Assembly (NCBI GenBank): GCA_041691315.1
Contig: JBEPUW010000014.1
Coordinates: 1 to 64,000 of the forward strand
From: Poindextera sp041691315
GTDB taxonomy: Bacteria; Pseudomonadota; Alphaproteobacteria; Caulobacterales; Caulobacteraceae
DNA: 64,000 nt
Direction of reading: 5' to 3'
Shown here: in pieces, positions 44,031-53,150 of the stretch
Numbering within the stretch: position 1 is the first letter of the stretch
How the letters are laid out: each line of letters starts with the position of its first letter
Notes under the pieces: generated by a model
What the model saw: the letters and a program-made list of their open reading frames with translations, nothing else
What the model was told of the DNA's origin: nothing
Database searches by the model: none
Program-made: the position numbers and the translations under genes

Positions 44031-44966
44031 TCAATCGAACAGCGTGGAAACCGATTCCTCATTGGCGATGCGGCGGATGGCCTCGCCGATCAGCGGCGCG
44101 ATGCTAACCACGCGGATCCTGTCGCAATCCTGAACGTGCAAGGGCGCTTCGATCGAGTCGGTGACCACCAGCTCCTTCAGCGCCGAGGCGCGCACCCGTT
44201 CGGTCGCCGCGCCTGACAGCACCCCGTGGGTGACATAGGCCGCGACCTCGATGGCGCCGTTGTCGATCAGCGCCTGGGCCGCGGTACACAGCGTGCCGGC
44301 CGAATCGACGATGTCGTCGAACAGGATGCAGCGGCGCCCGGAGACGTCGCCGATGATGTTCATCACCTCGCTCTGGCCCGGCGCAGACCGGCGCTTCTCG
44401 ACGATGGCGATGTCGGTGTCGAGGCGATTGCCTAGGGCCCGCGCCCGCACCACGCCGCCCACGTCCGGCGACACGATCAGCATCTCGCCGGACTTGCGAT
44501 AGTGCTCACGGATATCTTCCGACAGCACCGGCGTCGCCACCAGATTGTCGGTGGGAATGTCGAAGAAGCCCTGAATCTGGCCTGCGTGCAGGTCGACGGT
44601 CAGAACCCGGTCGGCGCCGGCGCGGGTAATGAGATTGGCCACCAGCTTGGCCGAGATCGGCGTGCGGCCACCGGTCTTCCGGTCCTGCCGCGCATAGCCG
44701 AAATAGGGCATGACCGCGGTGATCCGCCTGGCCGAGGCGCGGGTCAGCGCGTCGATGCAGATCAACAGCTCCATCAGGTTGTCGTTGGCCGGATAGCTGG
44801 TCGACTGGATGACGAAGACGTCCTCGCCGCGGACGTTCTCGTCGATGACGATAAAGACCTCGTTGTCGGCGAAGCGGCGCATCTGCGCCTTGGTCAGCGG
44901 CAGGCCCAGATAGGCGGCGATCGCCTCGGCCAGGGTGCGGTTGGAATTGCCGGCGAGAAGCTTCAT
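44031..44966 (-). CDS. prs: Ribose-phosphate pyrophosphokinase
   Basis: The 311-residue product has the PRPP synthetase features: MKLLAGNSNRTLAEAIA, FVIQSTSYPANDNLMELL, PYFGYARQDRKTGGRTPIS and the PRPP loop CILFDDIVDSAGTLC. It makes PRPP from ribose 5-phosphate and ATP for nucleotide, His and Trp synthesis. It is divergent from the GNAT gene at 45078. Confidence 0.97.
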   Translation of the reverse strand: MKLLAGNSNRTLAEAIAAYLGLPLTKAQMRRFADNEVFIVIDENVRGEDVFVIQSTSYPANDNLMELLICIDALTRASARRITAVMPYFGYARQDRKTGGRTPISAKLVANLITRAGADRVLTVDLHAGQIQGFFDIPTDNLVATPVLSEDIREHYRKSGEMLIVSPDVGGVVRARALGNRLDTDIAIVEKRRSAPGQSEVMNIIGDVSGRRCILFDDIVDSAGTLCTAAQALIDNGAIEVAAYVTHGVLSGAATERVRASALKELVVTDSIEAPLHVQDCDRIRVVSIAPLIGEAIRRIANEESVSTLFD

Positions 44967-45077
44967 CTCCGAATCGGGCCCATCCGCTTTGTCGCCATCG
45001 CGAGGCTTCTAGCAGCGCTTGACCGGCGGGCAAGTCCCGCCGCATGACGGAACGGTGCAAACGATCCTTCGGGGCGC

Positions 45078-45545
45078 ATGACCACGCTGCATGCCACCAT
45101 CCGCCCGGCCTGGGGCGCCGATCTGAACGGCCTTGGCCGGATCGACCCGCAACTCGCCCAGCCGGCCTACGGCCGCAAGGCGGCGCGGCTGCTCAACCAG
45201 GGCCGCGCCTGGGTCGCCGAGGTCAACGGCGCGCCGGTCGGCTACGCCGTGACCAGCCAGGACTTCTTCACCCGGCCGCTGGTCGAGATGATCTTTGTCG
45301 CCGTCCGCTTTCGCCGCCAGGGCCTGGGGCTGGCGCTGCTGATGCGCTGCGAGACGGCGCATCAGGACGACCGGATGTTCGTCACCATCAAAGTGTCGGA
45401 CGCGCCCATGCAGGGCCTGCTGGCCAAGGCAGGCTTCCAGGGCAGCGGGATCGTCTACAACCTGAGCCCCGACGACCCCGAGCTGGTCTATGTGAAGCTG
45501 CGCGACCCGGCCCTGACCTTCGTCAAGTATCAGCCGCCAGCATGA
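45078..45545 (+). CDS. GNAT-family N-acetyltransferase
   Basis: The 155-residue protein has a GNAT core with the acetyl-CoA loop FVAVRFRRQGLGLALLMRCE (about residues 73-92) and FVTIKVSDAPMQGLLAKAGF. The substrate is unknown. It is convergent with pgeF and overlaps it by 23 bases. Confidence 0.82.
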   Translation: MTTLHATIRPAWGADLNGLGRIDPQLAQPAYGRKAARLLNQGRAWVAEVNGAPVGYAVTSQDFFTRPLVEMIFVAVRFRRQGLGLALLMRCETAHQDDRMFVTIKVSDAPMQGLLAKAGFQGSGIVYNLSPDDPELVYVKLRDPALTFVKYQPPA

Positions 45546-46308
45546 TGGCCGAGAGCAGCCGGCCGTAGTCGGCCTCGCCCAGGTGCAGGGCGCGACGGTT
45601 GGAATAGAACCGGTCGGCGTCGGCATAGGTGTCCAGGCCGATCCATTCGCTGGCGCCGACCCCGGCCTGGCGCAGCCGATCGAGCACGAAGCCGGGCAGG
45701 TCGAACAGCCGCTTGTCCGCCGCCGCGCCCGGCCTGAAGAAGCATGCCGCGCTCGGCGCGCCGGCCGTGAACTCGTCGAGGAATTCCAGCCCGACCTCGT
45801 AGGACCGGGGCCCGATGCACGGGCCGACGGCGGCGACCATGCGCTCCGGCCGGGCGCCAAGCGCCGTCATGGCCGCGACGGCCGAGGCGACGACCCCGCC
45901 CAGCGCGCCCCGCCAGCCGGCGTGCGCCGCCGCAACGACGCCGGCCTCGGCGTCGGCGATCAGCACCGGCGCGCAGTCGGCCGCCAGCGCGCCGCAGGCC
46001 AGACCAGGCGTTGCGGTGACCACGGCGTCGCCCCGCGGCGGCCCGTCCGTCCAGGGTCTGTCGACGGTCATCGCGTTGGCGGAGTGGATCTGGTAGCCGG
46101 TGAGCAGCCGGGCTGGCTGGATCGCGAAATAGCCGGCCGCGCGGCGACGGTTCTCCTGTACATCGGCCGCGTCGTCGCTGGAGCCGGGACCCATATTCAG
46201 GCTGGCATAGACGCCCTGGCTGACGCCGCCCCTGCGGGTGAAAAAGGCGTGGCGGATGTCCGCCTGGGCGGCCATCAACGGCGAAGACAGCGCCTCGATC
46301 CCGCTCAT
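45523..46308 (-). CDS. pgeF: Peptidoglycan editing factor / polyphenol oxidase family (YfiH, DUF152)
   Basis: The 261-residue product has the DUF152 signature: HAFFTRRGGVSQGVYASLNMG, the His in YQIHSANA, CGALAADCAPV, AAHAGWRG and AVGPCIGPRSYEVG. These Cys/His residues bind zinc. Members edit peptidoglycan precursors or cleave purine nucleosides (LACC1-like). Its ATG overlaps the midA stop by 4 bases. Confidence 0.93.
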   Translation of the reverse strand: MSGIEALSSPLMAAQADIRHAFFTRRGGVSQGVYASLNMGPGSSDDAADVQENRRRAAGYFAIQPARLLTGYQIHSANAMTVDRPWTDGPPRGDAVVTATPGLACGALAADCAPVLIADAEAGVVAAAHAGWRGALGGVVASAVAAMTALGARPERMVAAVGPCIGPRSYEVGLEFLDEFTAGAPSAACFFRPGAAADKRLFDLPGFVLDRLRQAGVGASEWIGLDTYADADRFYSNRRALHLGEADYGRLLSAIMLAADT

Positions 46309-47372
46309 GCCGCCCCCTCGAAACCGGGCGGGATCAGGCCCGTGGAATGGATGCAGGCGGCCTTGAACAACAGCCCCATCTTGTCGTCGCCGATCAGCCG
46401 GTCGAGCTGGCGGCCGATGCGGGCGGCCTGGTCGGGCCGCGAGGATTTCAGCGCCGCGGCCCGCTGCTCGATGCCCAGCCGGCGCAGGAATTCGCTCTGG
46501 GTCAGCAGGGCGGTCGAGGCTTCGGCCCGCCAGGCGGCGGCCAGCACGGTCGGGAAATCCACATGGACGGTCAGGTCGGCTTCGCCGGGGCAGGCGAGAG
46601 GGTCGACCGTCTCGTGGCCCTTCAGCGCCTGCAACGTGTCGCCGAAGCCCGGCTGGTCGCGGCCATAGTCGATCACCAGGGCCGCGCCGCCCTGGCGCGC
46701 CACCAGCGCGCCGAGCTCGGCGCCAAAGGCCTGCTGGGCGGCGGAAATCTCGGTGACCTGGCCGATCCGCTCGTTGGCCTCGTTATGCCGATCGAGGACC
46801 CGCGTCAGACCGAAGGCCAGCTCGCCCCGCGCGTCCAGCCCGACCTTGCGCTCGGCCCAGCCGTCGGGATTGCGCACCAGCTGGCGGACCGGCAGGCAGT
46901 CGAGCAGTTCATTGGCGATCAGCACCACCGGCGCGTCGCGCGGCACGGCCGACAGGCTCTCGATCCAGTGCGGGTTCAGAGGCGCGCCGGCCAGCGCCGC
47001 GCGCTGATCGGCGATCAGCGGCCGCGAAGTCTCGACCAGCCACAGTTCGGCGGCGGCCAGGAAGTCGGGCGCGTTGCCGGCGGCGCGCAAGGCGTCGCTC
47101 ATCAATGTGCCGTCGCCGGGCCCGGCCTCGACCAGCAGCACGCGGCCCGGCGCGCCCAGCCGCCGCCAGGTCTCGACCGCCCACAGCCCGATCAACTCGC
47201 CGAACATCTGCGAGACCAGCGGGGCGGTGATGAAGTCGCCGTCCTCGCCCAGCGCCGGCCGGGTGGCGTAATAGCCGAAGGTCGGGTCGTGCAGGCAGCG
47301 CGTCATATAGTCGGCGACGCTGATCGGGCCGCCGACCGCGATCTCGCGCTTGAGCCGCTCAAGCAGGCTCAT
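46305..47372 (-). CDS. MidA / NDUFAF7-type SAM-dependent methyltransferase
   Basis: The 355-residue product has the N-terminal VADYMTRCLHDPTFGYY, FITAPLVSQMFGELIGLW and the SAM motif LLVEAGPGDGTLMSD. Mitochondrial NDUFAF7 methylates an Arg of a complex I subunit; bacterial members probably do likewise or act on other proteins. It overlaps lgt by 14 bases and pgeF by 4 bases, so lgt-midA-pgeF is a translation-coupled unit. Confidence 0.92.
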   Translation of the reverse strand: MSLLERLKREIAVGGPISVADYMTRCLHDPTFGYYATRPALGEDGDFITAPLVSQMFGELIGLWAVETWRRLGAPGRVLLVEAGPGDGTLMSDALRAAGNAPDFLAAAELWLVETSRPLIADQRAALAGAPLNPHWIESLSAVPRDAPVVLIANELLDCLPVRQLVRNPDGWAERKVGLDARGELAFGLTRVLDRHNEANERIGQVTEISAAQQAFGAELGALVARQGGAALVIDYGRDQPGFGDTLQALKGHETVDPLACPGEADLTVHVDFPTVLAAAWRAEASTALLTQSEFLRRLGIEQRAAALKSSRPDQAARIGRQLDRLIGDDKMGLLFKAACIHSTGLIPPGFEGAA

Positions 47373-48243
47373 GGGCCGGCTGGTCCGGCGCCGGCGCCTT
47401 CAGCGCCCGCCAGAGCAGGACCGCGCCGATCAGCACCATGGGCGCCGACAGCATCATCCCCATGGTCAGGCCGAACGGGAAGACCGGCATGGTCAGGTCG
47501 GGGTTGCGCACCTGTTCGAGCAGGATGCGGATGGCGCCATAGAGGATCAGGAAGAGGCCGGTGATGGCGCCGCGGCGCTGCAGCCAATGCCATCTGTGCG
47601 TGGCCAGCCGCAGGACCAGGAAGATCAGCACCCCCTCCAGCGCCGCCTCGTAGAGCTGGCTCGGATGGCGCGGGTCGAGGCCCGCCGGACAGTCGCCGTC
47701 GTTGCTCATGCGGATGTGCGGGCTGCAGAAGATCATGCCCCACGGCCCGTGCGTCACCCGGCCCCACAGCTCACCGTTGATGAAGTTGGCGATGCGGCCG
47801 AAGAACTGCCCGATCGGCTGACAGGGCGCCACCAGGTCGGCCAGCAGCAGCATGTCGACCCGGTTGACGCGGGCAAAGCCGATGACCGCCAGGGCGACGC
47901 CGATCGCCCCGCCATGGAAGCTCATGCCGCCATGCCAGATCTCCAGGATCTCCCACGGGTGGGCGAACAGCATGGGCCGCTCCTGGGCCGAAGGCAGCAT
48001 GTAGAACAGCACATAGCCCAGCCGCCCACCGACGATGATGCCAAGCGTCAGCCACAGGACGAGGTCGTCGATCTGCGGCACGGTCACGGTCGGCGTGCGC
48101 GATCCCCAGAGCTTGGCGTTGCGCACCAGGCTGACGCCATAACGCCAGCCGAGCAGAATCCCCGCGACATAGGCCAGCGCGTACCAGCGCAGCGCAAACG
48201 GTCCGAGCTGGACAATGACGGGGTTGAAATCTGGAAAGACCAA
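47359..48243 (-). CDS. lgt: Prolipoprotein diacylglyceryl transferase
   Basis: The 294-residue product has seven hydrophobic helices, the HGGMSFHGGAIG motif with catalytic His and the PCQPIGQFFGRIANFINGELWGR motif with catalytic Arg/Asn residues. It attaches diacylglycerol to the lipobox Cys of prolipoproteins such as those at 2645 and 42876. It leads the lgt-midA-pgeF unit and is divergent from ubiK. Confidence 0.97.
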   Translation of the reverse strand: MVFPDFNPVIVQLGPFALRWYALAYVAGILLGWRYGVSLVRNAKLWGSRTPTVTVPQIDDLVLWLTLGIIVGGRLGYVLFYMLPSAQERPMLFAHPWEILEIWHGGMSFHGGAIGVALAVIGFARVNRVDMLLLADLVAPCQPIGQFFGRIANFINGELWGRVTHGPWGMIFCSPHIRMSNDGDCPAGLDPRHPSQLYEAALEGVLIFLVLRLATHRWHWLQRRGAITGLFLILYGAIRILLEQVRNPDLTMPVFPFGLTMGMMLSAPMVLIGAVLLWRALKAPAPDQPAHEPA

Positions 48244-48332
48244 GGCGACCGGCTCCGTCGAGAACCAGCCTTATACAGCCGGCGAGGGTCCAATCCCTTC
48301 GCATTAAATTTCTGTTTCCCATATAAGGGGCC

Positions 48333-48596
48333 ATGCAGAGCCAAAACCCCTTTCTCGACGAGTTCGCCAAGCTGACCAACGCCGCGCTCGGGCTTGCGCA
48401 GGCCGCCGGCGAGGAGGCCAAGACCGCCTTTCGCGCCCAGGCCGACAAGATGGCGAGCGACTTCGATCTGATCCGCCGCGACGAATTCGAGGCCGTAAAG
48501 GCCGAACTGGCCGCCCTGCGCGAAGACGTTGCGAGCCTGAAGGCGGCGAAGACGGGCAAGCCCAAGGCCGCGAACGGGGATGCCGCTCGCGCGTAG
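48333..48596 (+). CDS. ubiK: UbiK-like accessory factor (YqiC/BMFP family)
   Basis: The 87-residue product is all helical: MQSQNPFLDEFAKLTNAALG, then a C-terminal coiled coil FDLIRRDEFEAVKAELAALREDVASLKA. This is the BMFP/YqiC family; UbiK aids the ubiquinone biosynthesis complex. A short Lys/Ala tail ends it. CCATATAAGG, possibly a promoter -10, precedes the start. Confidence 0.88.
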   Translation: MQSQNPFLDEFAKLTNAALGLAQAAGEEAKTAFRAQADKMASDFDLIRRDEFEAVKAELAALREDVASLKAAKTGKPKAANGDAARA

Positions 48597-48640
48597 GAAG
48601 AAGCTGGTTGAGACGCCGGCCGCGAAGCAGATTAGGTTAT

Positions 48641-48645
48641 GATTC
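48641..48645. promoter_or_regulatory. GANTC site overlapping a -10-like element before the YbjN gene
   Basis: GATTC overlaps TATGAT (48638-48643), 52 bases before the YbjN ATG. GANTC at or near the -10 is the arrangement of GcrA-CcrM-controlled promoters. No good -35 is seen, as usual for that class. Confidence 0.4.
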
Positions 48646-48696
48646 ACTAAGACGGCCGCCGTCGCGGTCGTCTCGCAGGAGCACCACAGGGGCCCC

Positions 48697-49206
48697 ATGG
48701 ACCTTCCTCACTCCGAAGAAGACGATATCGAAACCGGCTCCGACCCGCTGGAAGTGGTCGAGCATGTGCTGAACGCCGAGAACCTCAGCTTCGACCGCAC
48801 GGAGGACGGCGATCTGGCCTTCGCCCTGACCGGCGACTGGAAAGACTATGAGCTCTGGTTCGCCTGGCGGCCCGAGGCCGATTGCCTGCAGCTCTGCCTG
48901 GCCCTCGACCTTCAGGCGACCAAGGCCCAGCGCACCGCGACCTGCGAACTGCTGTCGCTGGTCAATCAGCGTATCTGGCTGGGCCATTTCGAGGTCTGGA
49001 CCGACGACGGCGAGGTGGTGTTCCGCCACGCGCTCGGCCTGCCGCACGGCGAACGCCCGACGCTGGCCCAGGCCGCCTCGATGATCGACGCGGCGGTTGA
49101 GGCGGCGGACCGCTTCTACCCGGCCTTCTCGTTCCTGCTGAAGGGCGGCAAGAGCCCAGAGGACGCCATGGCCGCCTGCATGTTCGAAACGGTCGGCCAG
49201 GCTTAA
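48697..49206 (+). CDS. YbjN-domain protein
   Basis: The 169-residue product has the YbjN layout: HVLNAENLSFDRTEDGDLAF, beta strands WKDYELWFAWRPEADCLQLCLALDL, then VNQRIWLGHFEVW and a C-terminal helix. YbjN proteins resemble type III secretion chaperones and have been linked to stress responses; the role here is unknown. It is followed by proC 10 bases on. Confidence 0.88.
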   Translation: MDLPHSEEDDIETGSDPLEVVEHVLNAENLSFDRTEDGDLAFALTGDWKDYELWFAWRPEADCLQLCLALDLQATKAQRTATCELLSLVNQRIWLGHFEVWTDDGEVVFRHALGLPHGERPTLAQAASMIDAAVEAADRFYPAFSFLLKGGKSPEDAMAACMFETVGQA

Positions 49207-49216
49207 AGCGCCTGCA

Positions 49217-50008
49217 ATGACGCCGATCCTGGTCCTCGGCGCGGGCCACATGGGTGGAGCCCTGATCGAGGGATGGCTGGCCACGGGCGCGTTCGCAGCC
49301 GACCATCTGATCATCAGCGACCCGCAAGCCGGCGCCGCCGCCAAGGCTGCGGCGTCCAAGGGCGCGCGGCTGAACCCGCCAATCGCGGCCCTGGCCGAAG
49401 CGCCGCTTGTGGTGCTGGCGGTGCGGCCGCAGGACTGGCGTCAGGCAGCGGCCGAGATCGCGCCGTTGCTGGCCCCCGACGCCGTGGTGGTCTCGGTGGC
49501 CGCCGGCGTCCGCACCGGCGACCTGGCCACGGCCTTCGCGCCCCGGCCCGTGGCGCGGGTGATGCCGACCACCGGCGTCGCCGTCGGCAAGGGCGCCGTC
49601 TCCATCTTCGCCGATGACGCCAGCGCTCGCGCCGCCGCGCATGTGCTGTTCGATCCGGTGGCGACCACGGTCGACCTGGCCGACGAGGCCCTGATGGACG
49701 CCGCCGTCGCCGTCTCGGGCTCGGCCCCGGCCTATCTCTACGCCTTCATGGAAGCCCTGGCCGCCGCCGGCGTCGCCGAGGGGCTCTCGGCCGAAGCCTC
49801 CAAGGCCCTGGTCCGCGCCACCATGGTCGGCGCCGCGGCCCTGCTTGACCGCTCCGGCGAAGACCCCGCCGACCTCCGCCGCAAGGTCGCCTCCCCCGGC
49901 GGCACCACCGAAGCCGCGCTGAAGGTGCTGATGGGCGACGACGGCCTAGGGCCGCTGTTGGCCGAGACCGTGGCCGCGGCCGCGCGACGGTCGCGGGAAC
50001 TGGGCTGA
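49217..50008 (+). CDS. proC: Pyrroline-5-carboxylate reductase
   Basis: The 263-residue product has the Rossmann motif VLGAGHMGGALIEGW, RVMPTTGVAVGKGAVSIF, the GSAPAYLYAFMEALAAAG helix and the P5CR signature LRRKVASPGGTTEAALKVL. It makes the last step of proline synthesis with NAD(P)H. It lies between the YbjN and GNAT genes in one run. Confidence 0.96.
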   Translation: MTPILVLGAGHMGGALIEGWLATGAFAADHLIISDPQAGAAAKAAASKGARLNPPIAALAEAPLVVLAVRPQDWRQAAAEIAPLLAPDAVVVSVAAGVRTGDLATAFAPRPVARVMPTTGVAVGKGAVSIFADDASARAAAHVLFDPVATTVDLADEALMDAAVAVSGSAPAYLYAFMEALAAAGVAEGLSAEASKALVRATMVGAAALLDRSGEDPADLRRKVASPGGTTEAALKVLMGDDGLGPLLAETVAAAARRSRELG

Positions 50009-50009
50009 C

Positions 50010-50507
50010 GTGATCCTGCAGACCGAGCGCCTGAGCCTGCACGAGCTCGAGCGATCCGACGCGCCGTTCATGCTGGACCTGCTGACCAGCCGCGGATTCA
50101 TCGACAACATAGGGGACCGTGGCGTTCGTCATCTGGACGGCGCCGCGGCCTACATCGAGCGCATCCGTGACAGCTACGCGGCCAACGCCTTCGGGATGTG
50201 GCGCTGCGATCTGAAGGCGGGTAAGCGCCAGGCGGGACTATGCGGCTTGGTCAAGCGGGACGGGCTTGAGCACCCGGACATCGGCTACGCCTTCCTGGAA
50301 CCCTTCTGGGGCCGCGGCTACGCGACCGAGGCGGCCGCCGCCTGCCTGGCCTACGGCCGCGACGTCCTGGGCCTCACGACCATCGTCGCCGTCACCGGGC
50401 CGGACAATTCCGGCTCCATCGCGGTCCTGAAGAAGATCGGCCTGCGCGGCGCCGGTCTCGTGCGCCTGCCCGGCGCGGATGAGGACAGCTGCTATTTCAG
50501 CACCTGA
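50010..50507 (+). CDS. GNAT acetyltransferase (RimJ/RimL type)
   Basis: The 165-residue protein begins ILQTERLSLHELERSDAPFM and has IGYAFLEPFWGRGYATEAAAACLAYG and VTGPDNSGSIAVLKKIGLR, the pattern of the RimJ/RimL-like acetyltransferases. The start is GTG, 1 base after proC. The stop abuts that of the D-aminoacylase-like gene. Confidence 0.87.
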   Translation: MILQTERLSLHELERSDAPFMLDLLTSRGFIDNIGDRGVRHLDGAAAYIERIRDSYAANAFGMWRCDLKAGKRQAGLCGLVKRDGLEHPDIGYAFLEPFWGRGYATEAAAACLAYGRDVLGLTTIVAVTGPDNSGSIAVLKKIGLRGAGLVRLPGADEDSCYFST

Positions 50508-52280
50508 CTAGGCCGGCGCCGGCGTCCGCACCGCAGCCTGGCCGCGCACCAGGCGGCCGGGACGAGCCCCGGTGTCTTCGTCGAAGCGCCGCGTCAGGAC
50601 GCCGCCGACCAGGGTGGCGAGGTAGCCGTGGGCCGGCTGCATCAGCCGGGCGCCGCCGGCGGGCAGGTCGTACTGGAAGCGCATGTCGCCCATGGCCAGG
50701 TTGGCGAAGTCGATGACGTTGATGTCGGCGCGCATCCCCGGCGCGATCAGGCCGCGGTCGGTGAAGCCGAACAGGTGCGCGTTGCGCCGGGTCTGGCGGT
50801 TGATCACGTGCGCCAGCGGCAGGGTCTCGCCACGCTTGCGGTCGCGGGCCCAGTAGGTGAGCTGATAGGTCGGATTGACCGCATCGAAGATGGCCCCGAC
50901 GTGGGCGCCGCCATCAGAGAGCCCGACCACGGTGGTGTTGTCCAGCTGCAGTTCGCGCAGGCCCTCCAGCGTGTAACTGGCGTAGCCTGTGAAGAAGGCG
51001 ATGGCGAAGTCGCGGCCCTCGCCACTGACCAGGTGGTCATACAGCGCCGAGCGACCGTCCTCGAGTCCGGACGCCTTGGCGATGGCGGCGAAGCTCTCCT
51101 CGGCGAGCGGCTCGTAGCTGGAGTTGGTTTGAAGCGGAAAGGTCTGCTCCATCGGGAACGGCGCGTTGGGGATCAGCGCCTCCATCGAGCCCGGATGCTT
51201 CGGCGCGACGTTCGTCTCGGCCAGGATCGCTGCTTTCACCGCCGGATCGCGCATCGCCTTGGCCCGTTCGGCGAGCGGCAAGTTGGCCAGGGCGAGGTAG
51301 GCGGGCTTGGCCATGAACGGGTGGTAGGAGCAGAGGCTGAAGACGAAGCCGGTCGGCCGGCTGCCGACCTGCGGGAAGACGTGAGAACCGGCGCGGTTGC
51401 CGTCCTTGACCATGGCCAGGATGCGCCCCGCCTGGGCAGGATCGCCGAAGGTCTCGAACAGGGTGAAGGTCGCCGGCCGCGCTGCGGCGGCGCTGAGCCG
51501 GCAGATCATCTCCACCTCGGCCTCCAGGGCTGAGTGCTCTCCCATGGTTCCGAGCGTGCCGGCGGGGATCAGCTGCATGACCCCCGCGCGGGCGCGGCGG
51601 AAGGCGCCGGCGATGGCCATCAGCTCCGCCTCGGGGGCAAAGGTGCCCGGCACCTGGTCGCCGTGGATCGACTTGTGGCCCATAATGCGCGAGGTGGAAA
51701 AGCCGACCGCGCCAGCGCGCAACGCCTCCTCGACGATTTCCGCCATGCGCGCCACCTCGGCTTCGGTGGCGTCGGCGTTGCTGCGCTGGGGCCCGAGCAC
51801 ATAGTTCCGCACGGCGCCGTGGGCGATCATCGAGGCGATGTTGAGCGCGTATTTGCGGGTCGCCAGATAGTCGAGATATTCCGGATAGGTCTCCCAGGCG
51901 CCCCACGGCATGCCTTCGTAAAGGGCGGTGCCGGGGATGTCCTCGACACCCTCCATCAGCTCGATCAGCTCGCGTTGGCCGCCGCGCGGCACCGGCGCGA
52001 AGCCGACGCCGCAATTGCCCATGACGATGGTGCCGACCCCGTGGCTGGCCGAGGGGTTCATCTCCTCGTCCCAGGTGACCTGGCCGTCATAGTGGGTGTG
52101 GATGTCGATCCAGGCGGGTGTGACGATCGCCCCGTCGGCGTCGATGACCTGGCCGGCCGCGCCGGAAATGTTCTCGCCGACCTCGACAATGACGCCGTCC
52201 TTCACGGCTACGTCGGCGGTGAAAGCGTCGCCGCCGGCGCCGTCGTAGATGGACCCGCCGCGAATGACAGTGTCGAACAT
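50508..52280 (-). CDS. N-acyl-D-amino-acid deacylase-like amidohydrolase
   Basis: The 590-residue product has the D-aminoacylase/amidohydrolase layout: FDTVIRGGSIYDGAGG, the metal motif DIHTHYDGQ near residues 58-66, IVMGNCGVGFAPV (with the Cys that can ligate zinc), and a late LSDGGAHVGAIF with catalytic Asp. The C-terminal strand-rich domain is present. The substrate may be an N-acyl-D-amino acid or another amide. Confidence 0.9.
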   Translation of the reverse strand: MFDTVIRGGSIYDGAGGDAFTADVAVKDGVIVEVGENISGAAGQVIDADGAIVTPAWIDIHTHYDGQVTWDEEMNPSASHGVGTIVMGNCGVGFAPVPRGGQRELIELMEGVEDIPGTALYEGMPWGAWETYPEYLDYLATRKYALNIASMIAHGAVRNYVLGPQRSNADATEAEVARMAEIVEEALRAGAVGFSTSRIMGHKSIHGDQVPGTFAPEAELMAIAGAFRRARAGVMQLIPAGTLGTMGEHSALEAEVEMICRLSAAAARPATFTLFETFGDPAQAGRILAMVKDGNRAGSHVFPQVGSRPTGFVFSLCSYHPFMAKPAYLALANLPLAERAKAMRDPAVKAAILAETNVAPKHPGSMEALIPNAPFPMEQTFPLQTNSSYEPLAEESFAAIAKASGLEDGRSALYDHLVSGEGRDFAIAFFTGYASYTLEGLRELQLDNTTVVGLSDGGAHVGAIFDAVNPTYQLTYWARDRKRGETLPLAHVINRQTRRNAHLFGFTDRGLIAPGMRADINVIDFANLAMGDMRFQYDLPAGGARLMQPAHGYLATLVGGVLTRRFDEDTGARPGRLVRGQAAVRTPAPA

Positions 52281-52368
52281 CGGAGCACTCCGTGGCTGTG
52301 CGCTTGATCTTAGAGACCGACAGGCGCCGCGGCGTCAGTCAAGCCACGATGCCGGCAAGGCCTTGGGC

Positions 52369-53058
52369 TCAGGAGACCTGGGCGCGGATCTCGGCGCGCG
52401 CCCGGTAAAGCTCCCAGAACCTGTCGGCGATCTTCGAGGCCTCGATGCCGCCCTCGGCGGCCCAGGCGGTGCCCTTGACCGCGCCGGCGACCATCACCTG
52501 GCCGACATAGACACCCTGGTCCTTCAGTTGCGCCGAGAGCAAGCCAACCAGCTTGTCCTTGGCGGAATTGGCCAGCCCGACGCCTGACGTCTTCATGCCG
52601 ACACACATCGCATCGATCTGCGCGTCGACCAGACCGAAGGCGCCGTTGGTGACCAAAAGTGCGCCGTCGCCGGCGGCCCTCAGGTCGGGCAGCGCTTCCT
52701 GGACAGCAGCCAGCAGGCCGACCACGCCGACGTCGAACACGCCCCCGACCGCGGCCGGGTCAGCGGCGAGGAGATCGCCCGCCTCGTGGCCGCCATAGGC
52801 GTTCCAATGCACAACGGTGATCGGGCCGAAGGCCTCGCGCGCCTTGCCGATGGCGGCGCGGATCGAGGCCGGATCGGCGGCGTCGGCAGTGAAAGCGGTC
52901 GCGGTGACGCCCTTGGCCTTCAGCGCCTCGACCCCGGCGTCGAGACGCGATTGGTTTCGCGCCAGCAGCGCGACAGAGAAGCCTTCCGCGCCGAACCTGT
53001 CGGCCATGGCGGTGGAGATGCCGGGGCCGAACCCCACGATGACGATGGTCTTTGACAT
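52369..53058 (-). CDS. SDR-family oxidoreductase, atypical active site
   Basis: The 229-residue protein starts MSKTIVIVGFGPGISTAMAD, a variant of the SDR TG-x3-GIG loop, and has a Rossmann body. A clear NNAG and Tyr-x3-Lys are missing: VHWNAYGG stands for NNAG and a DAQIDAMCVGMKTSGVG segment replaces the active-site helix. It may be an atypical or non-catalytic SDR. Upstream lies the inverted repeat at 53151. Confidence 0.75.
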   Translation of the reverse strand: MSKTIVIVGFGPGISTAMADRFGAEGFSVALLARNQSRLDAGVEALKAKGVTATAFTADAADPASIRAAIGKAREAFGPITVVHWNAYGGHEAGDLLAADPAAVGGVFDVGVVGLLAAVQEALPDLRAAGDGALLVTNGAFGLVDAQIDAMCVGMKTSGVGLANSAKDKLVGLLSAQLKDQGVYVGQVMVAGAVKGTAWAAEGGIEASKIADRFWELYRARAEIRAQVS

Positions 53059-53150
53059 GATCTCTCCGGGTCTCGCTTGGTCCCTGGCGCCTCACTCGCG
53101 CCGGCCCGGCGCCCAGGTCAAGCGCGGCTGGAGGCGAGGTATTCCACTCG

